From: Dysgonamonadaceae bacterium | Lineage (GTDB): Bacteria > Bacteroidota > Bacteroidia > Bacteroidales > Azobacteroidaceae | Assembly: GCA_031282925.1 (NCBI GenBank) | Contig: JAITCT010000210.1 | Location: 1-16,014 of the forward strand | DNA: 16,014 nt | Direction: 5' to 3' | Part shown: piece after piece, positions 1-7,003 of the stretch | Numbering within the stretch: the first letter of the stretch is position 1 | Layout: each line of letters opens with the position of its first letter | Program-made: the position numbers and the translations under genes | Notes under the pieces: generated by a model | Databases searched by the model: none | Told to the model about the DNA's origin: nothing | What the model saw: only the letters and a program-made list of their open reading frames with translations

Positions 1-194
<194 letters not shown>

Positions 195-233
195 TGTGTT
201 TTTTTTGAAACGATTGCAAAAATACGAAGAATT

Positions 234-260
234 ATACTGTGCGCGATATGATTTTGTGCA
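234..260 (+). repeat. Lone arm of the 151-bp palindromic element
   Basis: The 27 nt starting ATACTGTGCGCG and ending TTTTGTGCA match the terminal arms of the two full elements at 4482-4632 and 15127-15277. By eye, 23 of 27 positions match the right arm of the 15127 copy read in reverse complement. No second arm is visible nearby, so this is either a decayed element or an isolated end. It lies between the divergent promoters of ahcY and rplS. Confidence 0.65.
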
Positions 261-299
261 TAATTTGAATCTACCGGCATCCGCATAAAAAAAATAATT

Positions 300-329
300 T
301 TTGATTTCACAAAAAAACAATTAACTTTG
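300..329 (+). promoter_or_regulatory. rplS promoter
   Basis: TTTG at 300-303 and TAACTTTG at 322-329 are separated by 18 nt, a good match to the Bacteroidota housekeeping promoter (TTTG, about 19 nt, TAnnTTTG). Transcription would begin near 335, leaving a leader of about 85 nt before rplS. That leader could hold ribosomal-protein regulation, but I see no clear structure in it. Confidence 0.7.
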
Positions 330-421
330 CGCTCACTTTACGCAATCGCCCTGCGAGAGAAAAATATGGCTCGCGAGTTGCGGTTGTATTATTTCAATAT
401 ATTATAAAACATTTCTTATTT

Positions 422-775
422 ATGAATTTAATTAAAGTTGCGGAACAAGCTTTTACAACCCCGAAAGAACAGGAATTCCCCCGCTTTAAGAGCGGCGATA
501 CCGTTACGGTAGCTTATCGGATTAAAGAAGGAAACAAGGAACGCATACAGCAGTATCGCGGTGTGGTGATCAAAATTGCGGGACATGGCGATCAAAAGCG
601 TTTCACGGTGCGAAAAATGTCGGATAACGTTGGCGTTGAACGTATTTTCCCTGTAAACTCCCCGTTTATCAACAGTATTATTTTGAACAAATCTGGTAAA
701 GTTCGCCGTGCGAAACTGTATTATTTGCGTAAACTTACCGGTAAAAAAGCAAGAATCAAAGAAAAAAGAATCTGA
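422..775 (+). CDS. rplS: 50S ribosomal protein L19
   Basis: The 117-residue product is the normal length for bacterial L19, a large-subunit protein at the interface with the 30S subunit. Recognisable stretches are [20 protein letters not shown] near residue 20, [14 protein letters not shown] near residue 43, [20 protein letters not shown] near residue 61, and the conserved basic C-terminus [20 protein letters not shown]. The ATG at 422 gives the usual N-terminus. There is no strong Shine-Dalgarno sequence, as is usual in Bacteroidota. The gene stands alone here, with its own promoter at 300-329. Immediately downstream is a degraded integrase. Confidence 0.97.
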   Translation: MNLIKVAEQAFTTPKEQEFPRFKSGDTVTVAYRIKEGNKERIQQYRGVVIKIAGHGDQKRFTVRKMSDNVGVERIFPVNSPFINSIILNKSGKVRRAKLYYLRKLTGKKARIKEKRI

Positions 776-835
776 AAGCATTGTGTGTACAAAATGATTT
801 TGGGGGAGGTGATTTAGCGACAGGAAATCATATTG

Positions 836-843
836 TATCTTTG
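836..843 (+). promoter_or_regulatory. Promoter-like -7 box of the degraded integrase
   Basis: TATCTTTG matches TAnnTTTG and is followed by an A-rich stretch and GGAGG just before the integrase reading frame. No good -33 box is visible at the right distance. The box shows that the TTG at 833 cannot be the real start codon of the integrase, because it lies within the promoter. Confidence 0.4.
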
Positions 844-856
844 CAAAAAAGGAGGC

Positions 857-1917
857 ATTGTTAAAACTGATAAATATTACAACAGAGACAAATATACTCC
901 GACAGTAAAAGAAGCAGGGCAAAAACAGTCATTCTTTGAGGATTTTGATGAATTTTTGAAAATAAAAAAAATTTCGGAACGAAGAAAACGGACGTACATG
1001 GTTGTTATCTGTGCATTGAAGCGATTCGAATTATATATCCGAATTAAGAACGATAAATCATTTTCGCTCGCATTAGACAATGTTACATCTAAAAGCCTGA
1101 GCGACTTTGATAAATTCCTGCGGAACGAACATATTTTCCCGGAACAGTTCCGGAACTTTATAAAGAAGTGTCGGAGAGCAGAAATCCGGAGCCAAGAGGA
1201 CAAAATACGGTAAACGGAATATTTACTAAAATACGGACATTCTTTATCTGGGCTGTGGATAATGAAAAGACAGACAATAACCCGTTTCATAAATTTAAGA
1301 TAGAAGAATGTGTTTACTGCACTCCATATTATATAAGCATTAAAGAAAGAAACCTGCTGTACAGTACCGACCTTCGGACCGCCCCGCGCTCGCAGTACAA
1401 AGAGATATTTTTGTGTCCCAGTGTCTGACAGACTGCCGTGTAGCCGACTTTTACGGGCTTACAAAGCAAAATCTTATCAATGGAGCAATAGAGTATATCG
1501 CACGGAAAACAGACGGGCGAGCAGTAACGGTGCGAGTTCCGCTCAATGCCACAGCAAGGGAAATACTTGCCAGATATGCCGGTTTTGAGGGAAAGACATT
1601 ATACCGTACATATCCGAATAAAAATACAACAGGGCAATCAAAAAAAGCATTTATAATCGCCAAACTTACCTGGAATGTCGTGATACCGATACTTGATCCT
1701 TTGACACGCGAAAGTGCTATACGCCCGCTGAACGAAATAGCCTCATCTCATCTTGCCCGCCGCTGCTTTGTGGGTAATCTCTATAAACAGGTATAAGGCC
1801 CTAATCTGGCAGGTGCTCTTTCAGGACATAAAGAAGGCAGCTGTGCCTTTGCCCGCTATTGTGAAATAGATGAGGAAATGAAAACCGAACTTGTCGGGAT
1901 GCTGGAAATCAAGTAGG
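857..1917 (+). pseudogene. Tyrosine recombinase/integrase, broken by frameshifts and a stop
   Basis: Three pieces in different frames line up as one Bacteroides-type phage-integrase family protein. The N-terminal arm and core-binding piece runs from about 857 to 1145 (KTDKYYNRDKYTPTVKEAG). The second piece, about 1145-1395, has PRGQNTVNGIFTKIRTFFIW. The catalytic piece runs from about 1395 to the end. Frame switches lie near 1140-1149 and 1390-1397, and an in-frame TAA is at 1794-1796. All catalytic signatures can still be read: CRVADFYGLT (Arg), SHLARR (H-x-x-R), LSGHKEGS (His) and FARY (Tyr nucleophile). The position expected for the start codon is ATT (857), after GGAGG, so the ATG may also be lost. 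The last codons before the tag at 1915-1917 come from the intron remnant. It should be inactive, and it marks an old mobile-element insertion next to rplS. Confidence 0.85.
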
Positions 1918-2160
1918 AGGAACGGGATTAATTCCCGTTCCGATCTCTCACACCACCGTACGTGCCGTCCGGCATACGGCGGTTCCCCAATTATCCTTTG
2001 AACACCGGATGATAATACATCTTAAAAGTCGGATAACCTGCACGCAGTAGTCGCTCGTCAGATAAGGCTTCATGTATCGTTGGATGAGCTGCCATACGCC
2101 AATACATCTTCCGGCAAAAGGCAGCCACCCTGACTTGATTCTCATCCGGGACGAGTTTCT
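1908..2160 (-). mobile_element. 3' remnant of a group II intron (reverse-transcriptase tail, domains V and VI)
   Basis: On the minus strand, 1985 down to 1952 form a 34-nt hairpin (GAACCGCCGTATGCC paired with a 3' arm ending GTACGGTGGT) with the size and layout of group II intron domain V. It is followed by GTGTGAGAG and a perfect stem GGAACGGGA/TCCCGTTCC at 1919-1941, which is domain VI. The intron end CTACTTGAT is at 1908-1916. Upstream on the same strand is the tail of the intron-encoded protein. The 5' domains and most of the protein are missing, and the homology stops near 2160. The remnant sits antisense to the integrase and replaces its last codons. It cannot splice or move alone. The exact 3' boundary is inferred from similar intron ends. 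Confidence 0.85.
1991..2160 (-). pseudogene. C-terminal fragment of group II intron reverse transcriptase/maturase
   Basis: The minus frame ending at the TAA at 1991-1993 gives about 50 residues containing VRVAAFCRKMYWRMAAHPTI and AGYPTFKMYYHPVFKG. I recognise these as the extreme C-terminus of bacterial group II intron proteins, just before domain V. The reverse-transcriptase core with its YADD motif is absent. The join to the neighbouring unrelated fragment lies between about 2155 and 2185. Confidence 0.75.
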
Positions 2161-2493
2161 TCAAATTCCGGTAGATGAACCATATTTATCAACTATTTCC
2201 GACAAGTCATTACTTGCAGTTTGCCTCGAAGCACTATTTAATTCTTGGTATTCTTTATTGGTAATTTTACCTTTTTCTTTAACATACAATACGGCTTTTA
2301 TCTGCCTTTCATTCAATCCTAACTGTTGCAGTTACTTTTCCGAAAAACGGTCTTTGAATAACGTAACAATAAATCCACCTTCTTCTTTCAATTCAAGCGT
2401 TGGAAATCCTGCGGCTTTGCAGGAATTAATAATTTTCATAATGCCGCTACCCCACGAATCAATGTAACCACCAAGAAAGCAAGCCCCTGCAAG
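2161..2493 (-). pseudogene. C-terminal fragment of an AlbA_2/RecG-like ATP-binding regulator
   Basis: One minus frame reads ACFLGGYIDSWGSGIMKIIN, then EEGGFIVTLFKDRFSEK, a TAA at 2332-2334, then LNERQIKAVLYVKEKGKITN and KEYQELNSASRQTASNDL. The GYIDSWGSG block followed by a winged-helix segment is typical of the C-terminal half of 'divergent AAA / Schlafen AlbA_2 domain' proteins, often annotated as RecG-like or putative transcriptional regulators. The N-terminal AlbA_2 domain is missing, there is one internal stop, and the end (TGA at 2161-2163) appears fused to the intron remnant. Family assignment is from memory of the motif order. It is surely non-functional. Confidence 0.6.
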
Positions 2494-2667
2494 TATTGAG
2501 AATATTGAAGGGAAAATGGATCAAACCACAGGACTACGTGACTACAGACACTCTTTTCTACACCACCAACAGGACCTTGGGTTAGAAATGGGCTGTTCAT
2601 TAATTATTCTCATATTGCCGCTTAATTTTTATTACTTACTTGTAATAAAATACCGCTTTGAAGTTTC

Positions 2668-2766
2668 CTATTCTAAAAAGAGTTTACGCCACACATCAAA
2701 GCACACGGTGTATTTTTTGCCATATTTGGAAAGCGACTTTTGTAATACTCCTCTTGTATTTGCTAT
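2668..2766 (-). pseudogene. Short unrecognised protein remnant
   Basis: A minus frame of about 32 codons, open directly after a TAA and ending at TAG 2668-2670, reads ANTRGVLQKSLSKYGKKYTV followed by CFDVWRKLFLE. The composition looks like real protein, but there is no start codon and I do not recognise the family. It lies between the restriction-endonuclease-like gene and the AlbA_2-like fragment, on the same strand as both. The rest of 2494-2667 shows nothing I can assign. Confidence 0.25.
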
Positions 2767-2798
2767 TTAACTGCAGGTGTCGGGAATCTGGCGGATGA

Positions 2799-2930
2799 TC
2801 ATTTATTCCAGTACCTTTTTGCAAATAGCAAATTAAATCCTGGTATTTCGCTTTGTCAAGATTTGCCAATAGTTTATTGGGTGAAATGATCTTGTATTTG
2901 CTCTTGTCGCTCAGATTTTCCTGGCCAGGT
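2799..2930 (-). pseudogene. Frame-shifted C-terminal tail of the adjacent endonuclease-like gene
   Basis: Beyond the stop of the endonuclease-like frame, another frame reads ENLSDKSKYKIISPNKLLAN and then LDKAKYQDLICYLQKRYWNK before a TGA at 2799-2801. It overlaps the last codons of the upstream frame and looks like a natural C-terminus, so I read it as the original tail, disconnected by a 1- or 2-nt indel near 2920. A sequencing error at this point would look the same. Confidence 0.5.
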
Positions 2931-3801
2931 CGTTTTCATGTTTTTGCCGCTGCGGTAGACTTTCTCCAATAAATCGCCCGTTCTCTTGCGGAATTATGTG
3001 AACGTGAATAAAGTCGTCTGCTTTTATGGTTTCTGTTTCTTTGTTGGCAATCATTTGTTCCGCCCAAAGCGTTTGACGCATTAGCTGATAAAACGGCTCA
3101 AAGAAATAAATAGAGCTTCGGTAGCTGTCATAACTTTTAAGTTGTCCGGAGCCGGATATTAAGCCGGAATATCTTCTTAATCGCTCTTGTCCTGCTCCGT
3201 TTGCCCCTTTTGGTTCGCTCTTTCTGTCTTCAAGCGATTTGTCGGCATTACCGTAACTCTCCGTATATTTCCATTCTATTGGAAGAAGATAATTCTTTCC
3301 GTTCCTGTGTTTTGCGTAAATCAGCGCGTCAATGGAAGTGCGAAAAGCGCCGCGAGTTGGTTTCTTCCCCTCTCTGCATTCGTTTAGATGGTCTTTGTCG
3401 CTTACAACCTCAAATGCGATATACTTATTCGGCTGCTCAATTGCCAGAACATCAACAATGTCTTCACAAATGATTTGTGCTGTTTTCAGGACTGCGTCTT
3501 TGTCGTCTCTGACAGGGAACAGATGATTTAAACACGCTATTTGAGAAGCCAAAACGAGTCTTGCAGGTTTGTTTTTCGGCTGTCCTTTCCAAAAAGAGAT
3601 TTTGTTTTTTTGAAAATACTCAATAACCTGGTTTAAAATTGGCGGAAACAAATTCTTATTGCCGTCTAAAAGAATACTTTCCTGGGGATAGTCTTTTCCT
3701 TTTCTTGAAATGACAAAACCTCCTTTGCAGCCATCAAACAGTTCGCTGTTTTCGATTAATTCAATCATCCTTGCTCTTTCATGTTTCTGATACTTGCTCA
3801 T
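2911..3801 (-). CDS. Putative restriction-endonuclease-like protein (PGN_0703-type, PD-(D/E)XK)
   Basis: The 296-residue product has a plausible PD-(D/E)XK nuclease core: Asp158 in SIDALIYAK, then E176-W-K178 in LPIEWKYTESYG, with Glu131 (IAFEVVSD) as a possible additional acidic residue. The wording of the sequence resembles the family annotated as 'PGN_0703 family putative restriction endonuclease', named after a Porphyromonas gingivalis locus; that name is recalled, not searched. No methyltransferase partner is visible, so it would be either an orphan nuclease or a dead remnant. The frame probably shifted near its end, because the adjacent frame continues with a natural-looking tail to 2799. 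The start ATG at 3799-3801 gives MSKYQKHERARMIELIENSE and seems right. It is surrounded by broken genes. Confidence 0.6.
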   Translation of the reverse strand: MSKYQKHERARMIELIENSELFDGCKGGFVISRKGKDYPQESILLDGNKNLFPPILNQVIEYFQKNKISFWKGQPKNKPARLVLASQIACLNHLFPVRDDKDAVLKTAQIICEDIVDVLAIEQPNKYIAFEVVSDKDHLNECREGKKPTRGAFRTSIDALIYAKHRNGKNYLLPIEWKYTESYGNADKSLEDRKSEPKGANGAGQERLRRYSGLISGSGQLKSYDSYRSSIYFFEPFYQLMRQTLWAEQMIANKETETIKADDFIHVHIIPQENGRFIGESLPQRQKHENDLARKI

Positions 3802-3937
3802 CGTTCTTTCGTTTTATATTGTTTTCTTGTGTATTTATCTCCGGTCATCTTCTCAAGCCTTTTATCACATCCTTATGTTTTTAGCATGTTGTTTGGTTCC
3901 ATTGTTTCTTAGGAACATGTAACTGTGATTGTATTGC

Positions 3938-4302
3938 TTATTCTGCTCTATGACTATATAGTATTAATGCTAATCCCATCATAGATAAAACTATGACTTC
4001 TTTAGTTGCTTCATCAGTAAATTCAATCCATTCCTATATTCTGATTTTATGTTTTTTTATTTTCTGCTCGTAAGATTCTGCTTTAAGTTTTTTGATTTCT
4101 ACGTAAATTGCTTTTTTCATATCATAAGGTGTTTTTGGCTCTGATTTTTTTTCTAATGTTTTTACTGTGTGATTTAAAATATTTCCAATAAAATTCTGCA
4201 CACGTTCTTTGGAGGTACAGGTATCTCAAACTTTTGTTGTGCTTGTAATGAGGATGTGCAAAATAAAATAATTAATGCTGTTGTTAATATAGTCTTTTTC
4301 AT
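3938..4302 (-). pseudogene. Small secreted protein, broken by a frameshift and a stop
   Basis: The ATG at 4300-4302 opens a clear signal peptide (MKKTILTTALIILFC, then SSLQAQQ), followed by KFEIPVPPKN. Near 4205 the reading moves to another frame that continues VQNFIGNILNHTVKTLEKKS and DMKKAIYVEIKKLKAESYEQ. After an in-frame TAG comes EWIEFTDEATKEVIVLSMMG and a hydrophobic end (LALILYSHRAE) closing at TAA 3938-3940. The reconstructed protein would be about 120 residues, exported, perhaps with a C-terminal membrane segment. I do not recognise the family. It starts 5 nt after the stop of the small frame at 4308-4472, so the two may once have been co-transcribed. The stretch 3802-3937 holds nothing I can assign. 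Confidence 0.5.
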
Positions 4303-4307
4303 AGTTT

Positions 4308-4472
4308 TTATTTCTTTAACCTCTCTGTTTCTTCTTTTTTGAAATGCTTGTCTGTTTGATCCAAAGCACCTGATTTCGCGCTGCCTATAAGGTAATTGAC
4401 GGCTGCATGGATATTTGCACCATACCTAACTTGGCTCTTTCCTGAAATGATACGTTGTATGTCATTGTTCAT
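4308..4472 (-). CDS. Short frame resembling the N-terminus of a phage/plasmid polyvalent protein
   Basis: A 54-residue frame starts at ATG 4472: MNNDIQRIISGKSQVRYGAN, then IHAAVNYLIGSAKSGALDQT and KHFKKEETERLKK. It resembles the first residues of long 'polyvalent protein kinase' type proteins found on Bacteroidota mobile elements, where the KKEETERL segment is followed by several hundred more residues. Here the frame stops at once, so it is probably a truncated remnant. A longer frame on the same strand begins upstream at 4613, but its first 47 codons lie within the palindromic element, so I chose 4472. The element's edge is 9 nt upstream of the ATG and would have cut the gene off from any promoter. 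The family call is tentative. Confidence 0.4.
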   Translation of the reverse strand: MNNDIQRIISGKSQVRYGANIHAAVNYLIGSAKSGALDQTDKHFKKEETERLKK

Positions 4473-4481
4473 ATTGTTTTT

Positions 4482-4632
4482 ATACTTCGCACGGTATGGT
4501 TTTGTGCACCGGCAAACGGCTTTTTTTGCAAACACAAAGACACGAAGATATGAAAACCATGCATTAACAGTTTCTTCGTGTCTTTGTGCTTTCGTGTTTA
4601 AATAAATTTCCATATCATGCCGTGCAAAGTAT
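4482..4632. repeat. 151-bp palindromic (MITE-like) element, copy A
   Basis: The left arm at 4482-4508 (ATACTTCGCACGGTATGG, then TTTTGTGCA) and the right arm at about 4614-4632 (reverse complement ATACTTTGCACGGCATGAT) form imperfect terminal inverted repeats. Inside is a perfect 16-bp inverted repeat, CACAAAGACACGAAGA at 4533-4548 against 4573-4588, with a 24-nt loop. The element has the same total length as the inverted copy at 15127-15277 and shares its ends and the segment CATTAACAGTTTCTTCGT (variant TATTAACAG in the other copy). It codes for nothing convincing. Its right end abuts the dapL stop codon, so it may act as a transcription terminator for dapF-dapL. I see no clear target-site duplication. 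Confidence 0.8.
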
Positions 4633-4634
4633 CA

Positions 4635-5846
4635 TTAATCAATATTTGACAGAAGTACAGCCTTTATTCTTTCAACAGCCACAAGCGTATCTTCCCTATT
4701 CCCAAACGCCGTGAACCGGAAAAAGCCTTCCCCCGAAGCGCCGAATCCCGAACCCGGCGTTCCGACTACTTGGGCATTGTTCAGCAGAAAATCAAAAAAC
4801 TCCCAGGAAGTCATTGAGTTAAGCGTCCGACACCAGATATAGGGAGCATTAACGCCACCGTAACATTTCAATCCCAAACTTTCCAAGCCTTCTTTGATGA
4901 TTTTTGCGTTTTGCATGTAATAAGCGATTGTTTCCCGCGTTTGTTTCAGTCCTTCCGGCGAATAAACCGCTTCGGCGCCCCGTTGGATAACGTAGGAAGT
5001 TCCGTTGAATTTAGTCGATTGACGCCTTCTCCACATCGCATTCAATGAAAGGGTTTCTCCTTTGGACGTTTTGGCAGTCAAGTCCTTGGGAACTACGGTA
5101 TAACCGGCACGCAAACCGGTGAATCCGGCTGTTTTGGAAAAACTCCGGAATTCAATCGCCACCCCGTGCGCGCCTTCGATTTCGTAAATGCTGTGCGGCA
5201 CATTTTCCTGAGACACAAAAGCTTCGTAAGCCGCATCGTACAAAATCAGCGATTGATGTTCTACCGCATAATCTACCCAAGGTTTCAGTTGGTCTTTCGT
5301 TAGTACCGTACCCGTCGGGTTGTTCGGATAACAAAGATAAATAACGTCTGCCGTTTTTTCCGGGAAAGAAGGAACAAATTGATTGGCCGGCGTACAAGGC
5401 AACAATTCAATTTTACGGCCTGCCATCAGGCTGGTATCCACATAAACCGGATAAGCAGGGTCGGTAATCGCTACCTGATTGCCCTCGCCCAAAATATCGC
5501 CGATATTTCCGGTATCGCTTTTTGCGCCGTCGCTGACAAATATTTCACCGGCTTCGACGGCAATTCCCCTGTCGGTGAAATCATGTTTCAGGATAGCGTT
5601 TACCAAAAAATCATAACCTTCGTAAGGAGCATATCCCCGCAGGGTTTCCGCTTTCCCCATTTCCCGTGTCGCTTTGACGATAGCCTCGATGACTGCCGGT
5701 ACAATGGGCTGCGTAATATCGCCGATTCCCAGACTGATCACCTTTTTTTCGAGGTGCTTTTCCTTGTATTCTTTCACTCTTTTTGCCACTTCGGCAAATA
5801 AATAATTATTACCTATCTCGGTATAATGCTCATTAATTTTTATCAT
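4635..5846 (-). CDS. dapL: LL-diaminopimelate aminotransferase
   Basis: This PLP enzyme converts L-tetrahydrodipicolinate directly to LL-2,6-diaminopimelate using glutamate, bypassing the succinylase and dehydrogenase routes to lysine and peptidoglycan precursors. The product is 403 residues, normal for DapL. Visible signatures are [13 protein letters not shown] near residue 36 (the DapL-type N-terminal block), [13 protein letters not shown] at 103-115, [11 protein letters not shown] at 127-137, CYPNNPTGT at 172-180, [10 protein letters not shown] with the PLP-contacting Asp204 and Tyr207, and the Schiff-base lysine Lys238 in [16 protein letters not shown] start it at the ATG at 5846 ([15 protein letters not shown]); an upstream in-frame start at 5879 would add 11 unlikely residues within dapF. 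It overlaps the 3' end of dapF by 14 nt, so the two are translationally linked and work in consecutive steps. Confidence 0.95.
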   Translation of the reverse strand: MIKINEHYTEIGNNYLFAEVAKRVKEYKEKHLEKKVISLGIGDITQPIVPAVIEAIVKATREMGKAETLRGYAPYEGYDFLVNAILKHDFTDRGIAVEAGEIFVSDGAKSDTGNIGDILGEGNQVAITDPAYPVYVDTSLMAGRKIELLPCTPANQFVPSFPEKTADVIYLCYPNNPTGTVLTKDQLKPWVDYAVEHQSLILYDAAYEAFVSQENVPHSIYEIEGAHGVAIEFRSFSKTAGFTGLRAGYTVVPKDLTAKTSKGETLSLNAMWRRRQSTKFNGTSYVIQRGAEAVYSPEGLKQTRETIAYYMQNAKIIKEGLESLGLKCYGGVNAPYIWCRTLNSMTSWEFFDFLLNNAQVVGTPGSGFGASGEGFFRFTAFGNREDTLVAVERIKAVLLSNID

Positions 5847-6687
5847 CGTTCCATTCTCCTTCAAAGACCGTAACCGCATCGCCGGTCATGTAAATATGAT
5901 TATTTTCTTCATTCCATTCCAGTTCCAAATCGCCGCCCGATAAAGAAATGGTAGCTTTCCGTTCCAAGCGTTTGGTCAAAACGGCGGCGGCTTCCACAGC
6001 GCACGCACCTGTCCCGCAAGCCAAAGTTTCCCCGCTTCCCCGCTCCCACACACGCATACGGGCGCGGGTGGGCGACACGATTTCTACAAATTCCGTATTC
6101 ACCCGTTCCGGAAACATCGGATGATTTTCGATTTTCGGCCCGATTTTTTCCAAGTCCAAACCATCAATCCCTCCATCCTGCGATTCCACAAAAATAACGG
6201 CATGAGGATTACCCATCGAAATACAGGTAACGGCATATTTTTCCGTTCCAAAATCAACAACTTGATTAATAAGCGTCTTGTCAGTCCATTTCACGGGAAT
6301 TTTGGAAGTATCCAATACCGGTTCGCCCATATCGACTTTTACCCTGTGTACTTCACAGTTTTCCGGAAGCAGTTCAAGGATTTTTACACCGGCTTTGGTT
6401 TCCAGAGTAATTATTTTTTTATTGGCATACCCTCTGTCATAGACAAATTTGGCGACGCAACGCGAAGCATTTCCGCACATCTGGGCTTCCGAACCGTCGG
6501 CGTTAAACATCCGCATCCTGAAATCGCAGGTATCGGAATACATAATCAAGACCAGTCCGTCGGAACCGACACCTTTGTGCCGATCGCTGATTCGGACTGC
6601 CAATTCTTCGGGGTTATCCACTTTTTCGAGGAAACAATCAATATAAACGTAATCGTTTCCGGCCCCGTGCATTTTTGTAAATTTCAC
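5833..6687 (-). CDS. dapF: Diaminopimelate epimerase
   Basis: DapF interconverts LL- and meso-diaminopimelate without a cofactor, using two cysteines as acid and base. Both are present: Cys71 in [17 protein letters not shown] and Cys224 in [15 protein letters not shown]. The N-terminus [17 protein letters not shown] is canonical, and HKGVGSDGL (37-45) and [11 protein letters not shown] (157-167) are further family blocks. At 284 residues it is normal length. It is the first gene of a dapF-dapL unit: its product acts on the LL-diaminopimelate made by DapL, giving meso-DAP for lysine and cell wall. The promoter is at 6731-6738. Confidence 0.97.
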   Translation of the reverse strand: MKFTKMHGAGNDYVYIDCFLEKVDNPEELAVRISDRHKGVGSDGLVLIMYSDTCDFRMRMFNADGSEAQMCGNASRCVAKFVYDRGYANKKIITLETKAGVKILELLPENCEVHRVKVDMGEPVLDTSKIPVKWTDKTLINQVVDFGTEKYAVTCISMGNPHAVIFVESQDGGIDGLDLEKIGPKIENHPMFPERVNTEFVEIVSPTRARMRVWERGSGETLACGTGACAVEAAAVLTKRLERKATISLSGGDLELEWNEENNHIYMTGDAVTVFEGEWNDDKN

Positions 6688-6730
6688 CTGAGTTTATTAT
6701 TAATTTAGACAAATTTATTATTTAACGGCG

Positions 6731-6738
6731 CAAAGGTA
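6731..6738 (-). promoter_or_regulatory. dapF-dapL promoter (-7 box)
   Basis: Read on the minus strand this is TACCTTTG, matching TAnnTTTG, 43 nt before the dapF ATG. A clean TTTG -33 box is not visible about 19 nt upstream. The intergenic region to porP (6688-7003) holds this box and the hairpin structure at 6797-6850. I could not find a convincing porP promoter in it. Confidence 0.55.
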
Positions 6739-6796
6739 ACGATTATTTGTAACATAACCCGAATTTCATTTGAAACGGCAAATAGCCCGCATAGGA

Positions 6797-6850
6797 ATGC
6801 CGCAAACCTACGCAGGTTTATGACATTTCTACGCAGGTTTCGGCATTTTT
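6797..6850 (+). promoter_or_regulatory. Terminator-like hairpin with a competing alternative hairpin, upstream of porP
   Basis: ATGCCGCAAACC at 6797-6808 can pair with GGTTTCGGCAT at 6836-6846 (11 pairs, one bulged C), followed directly by a run of five T (6846-6850), as in an intrinsic terminator on the plus strand. The 12-mer CTACGCAGGTTT occurs twice, at 6808-6819 and 6829-6840. The first copy lets AAACCT (6804-6809) pair instead with AGGTTT (6814-6819) in a small 4-nt-loop hairpin. The two foldings exclude each other. This is the layout of an attenuator, about 155 nt before porP. It could also be a simple terminator of some other transcript. Function is inferred. Confidence 0.35.
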
Positions 6851-7003
6851 AAAAGGCATTAATCCGGTTACGAGCGGTTCGGAACTTATTCTTCCTTTAA
6901 AAGCATGTCTGAAAAATAACAGCGCCTGAAAAAATAAATAGTCTTTATCGGCGTGTCCGGGAAAAACACAATTATTTACCGTGCTTTCCGTTTTTATCTA
7001 TAA

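Noticed and set aside
428..922. 164-codon minus-strand frame across rplS
   Set aside because: Shadow of rplS and its spacer; the L19 protein is unambiguous on the plus strand.
2072..2467. 131-codon plus-strand frame
   Set aside because: It runs antisense through the group II intron tail and the AlbA_2-like fragment, both of which are recognisable on the minus strand.
5379..5801. 140-codon plus-strand frame opposite dapL
   Set aside because: Antisense shadow of dapL without its own signals.
6121..6708. 195-codon plus-strand frame opposite dapF
   Set aside because: A shadow of dapF, whose catalytic motifs are clear on the minus strand.
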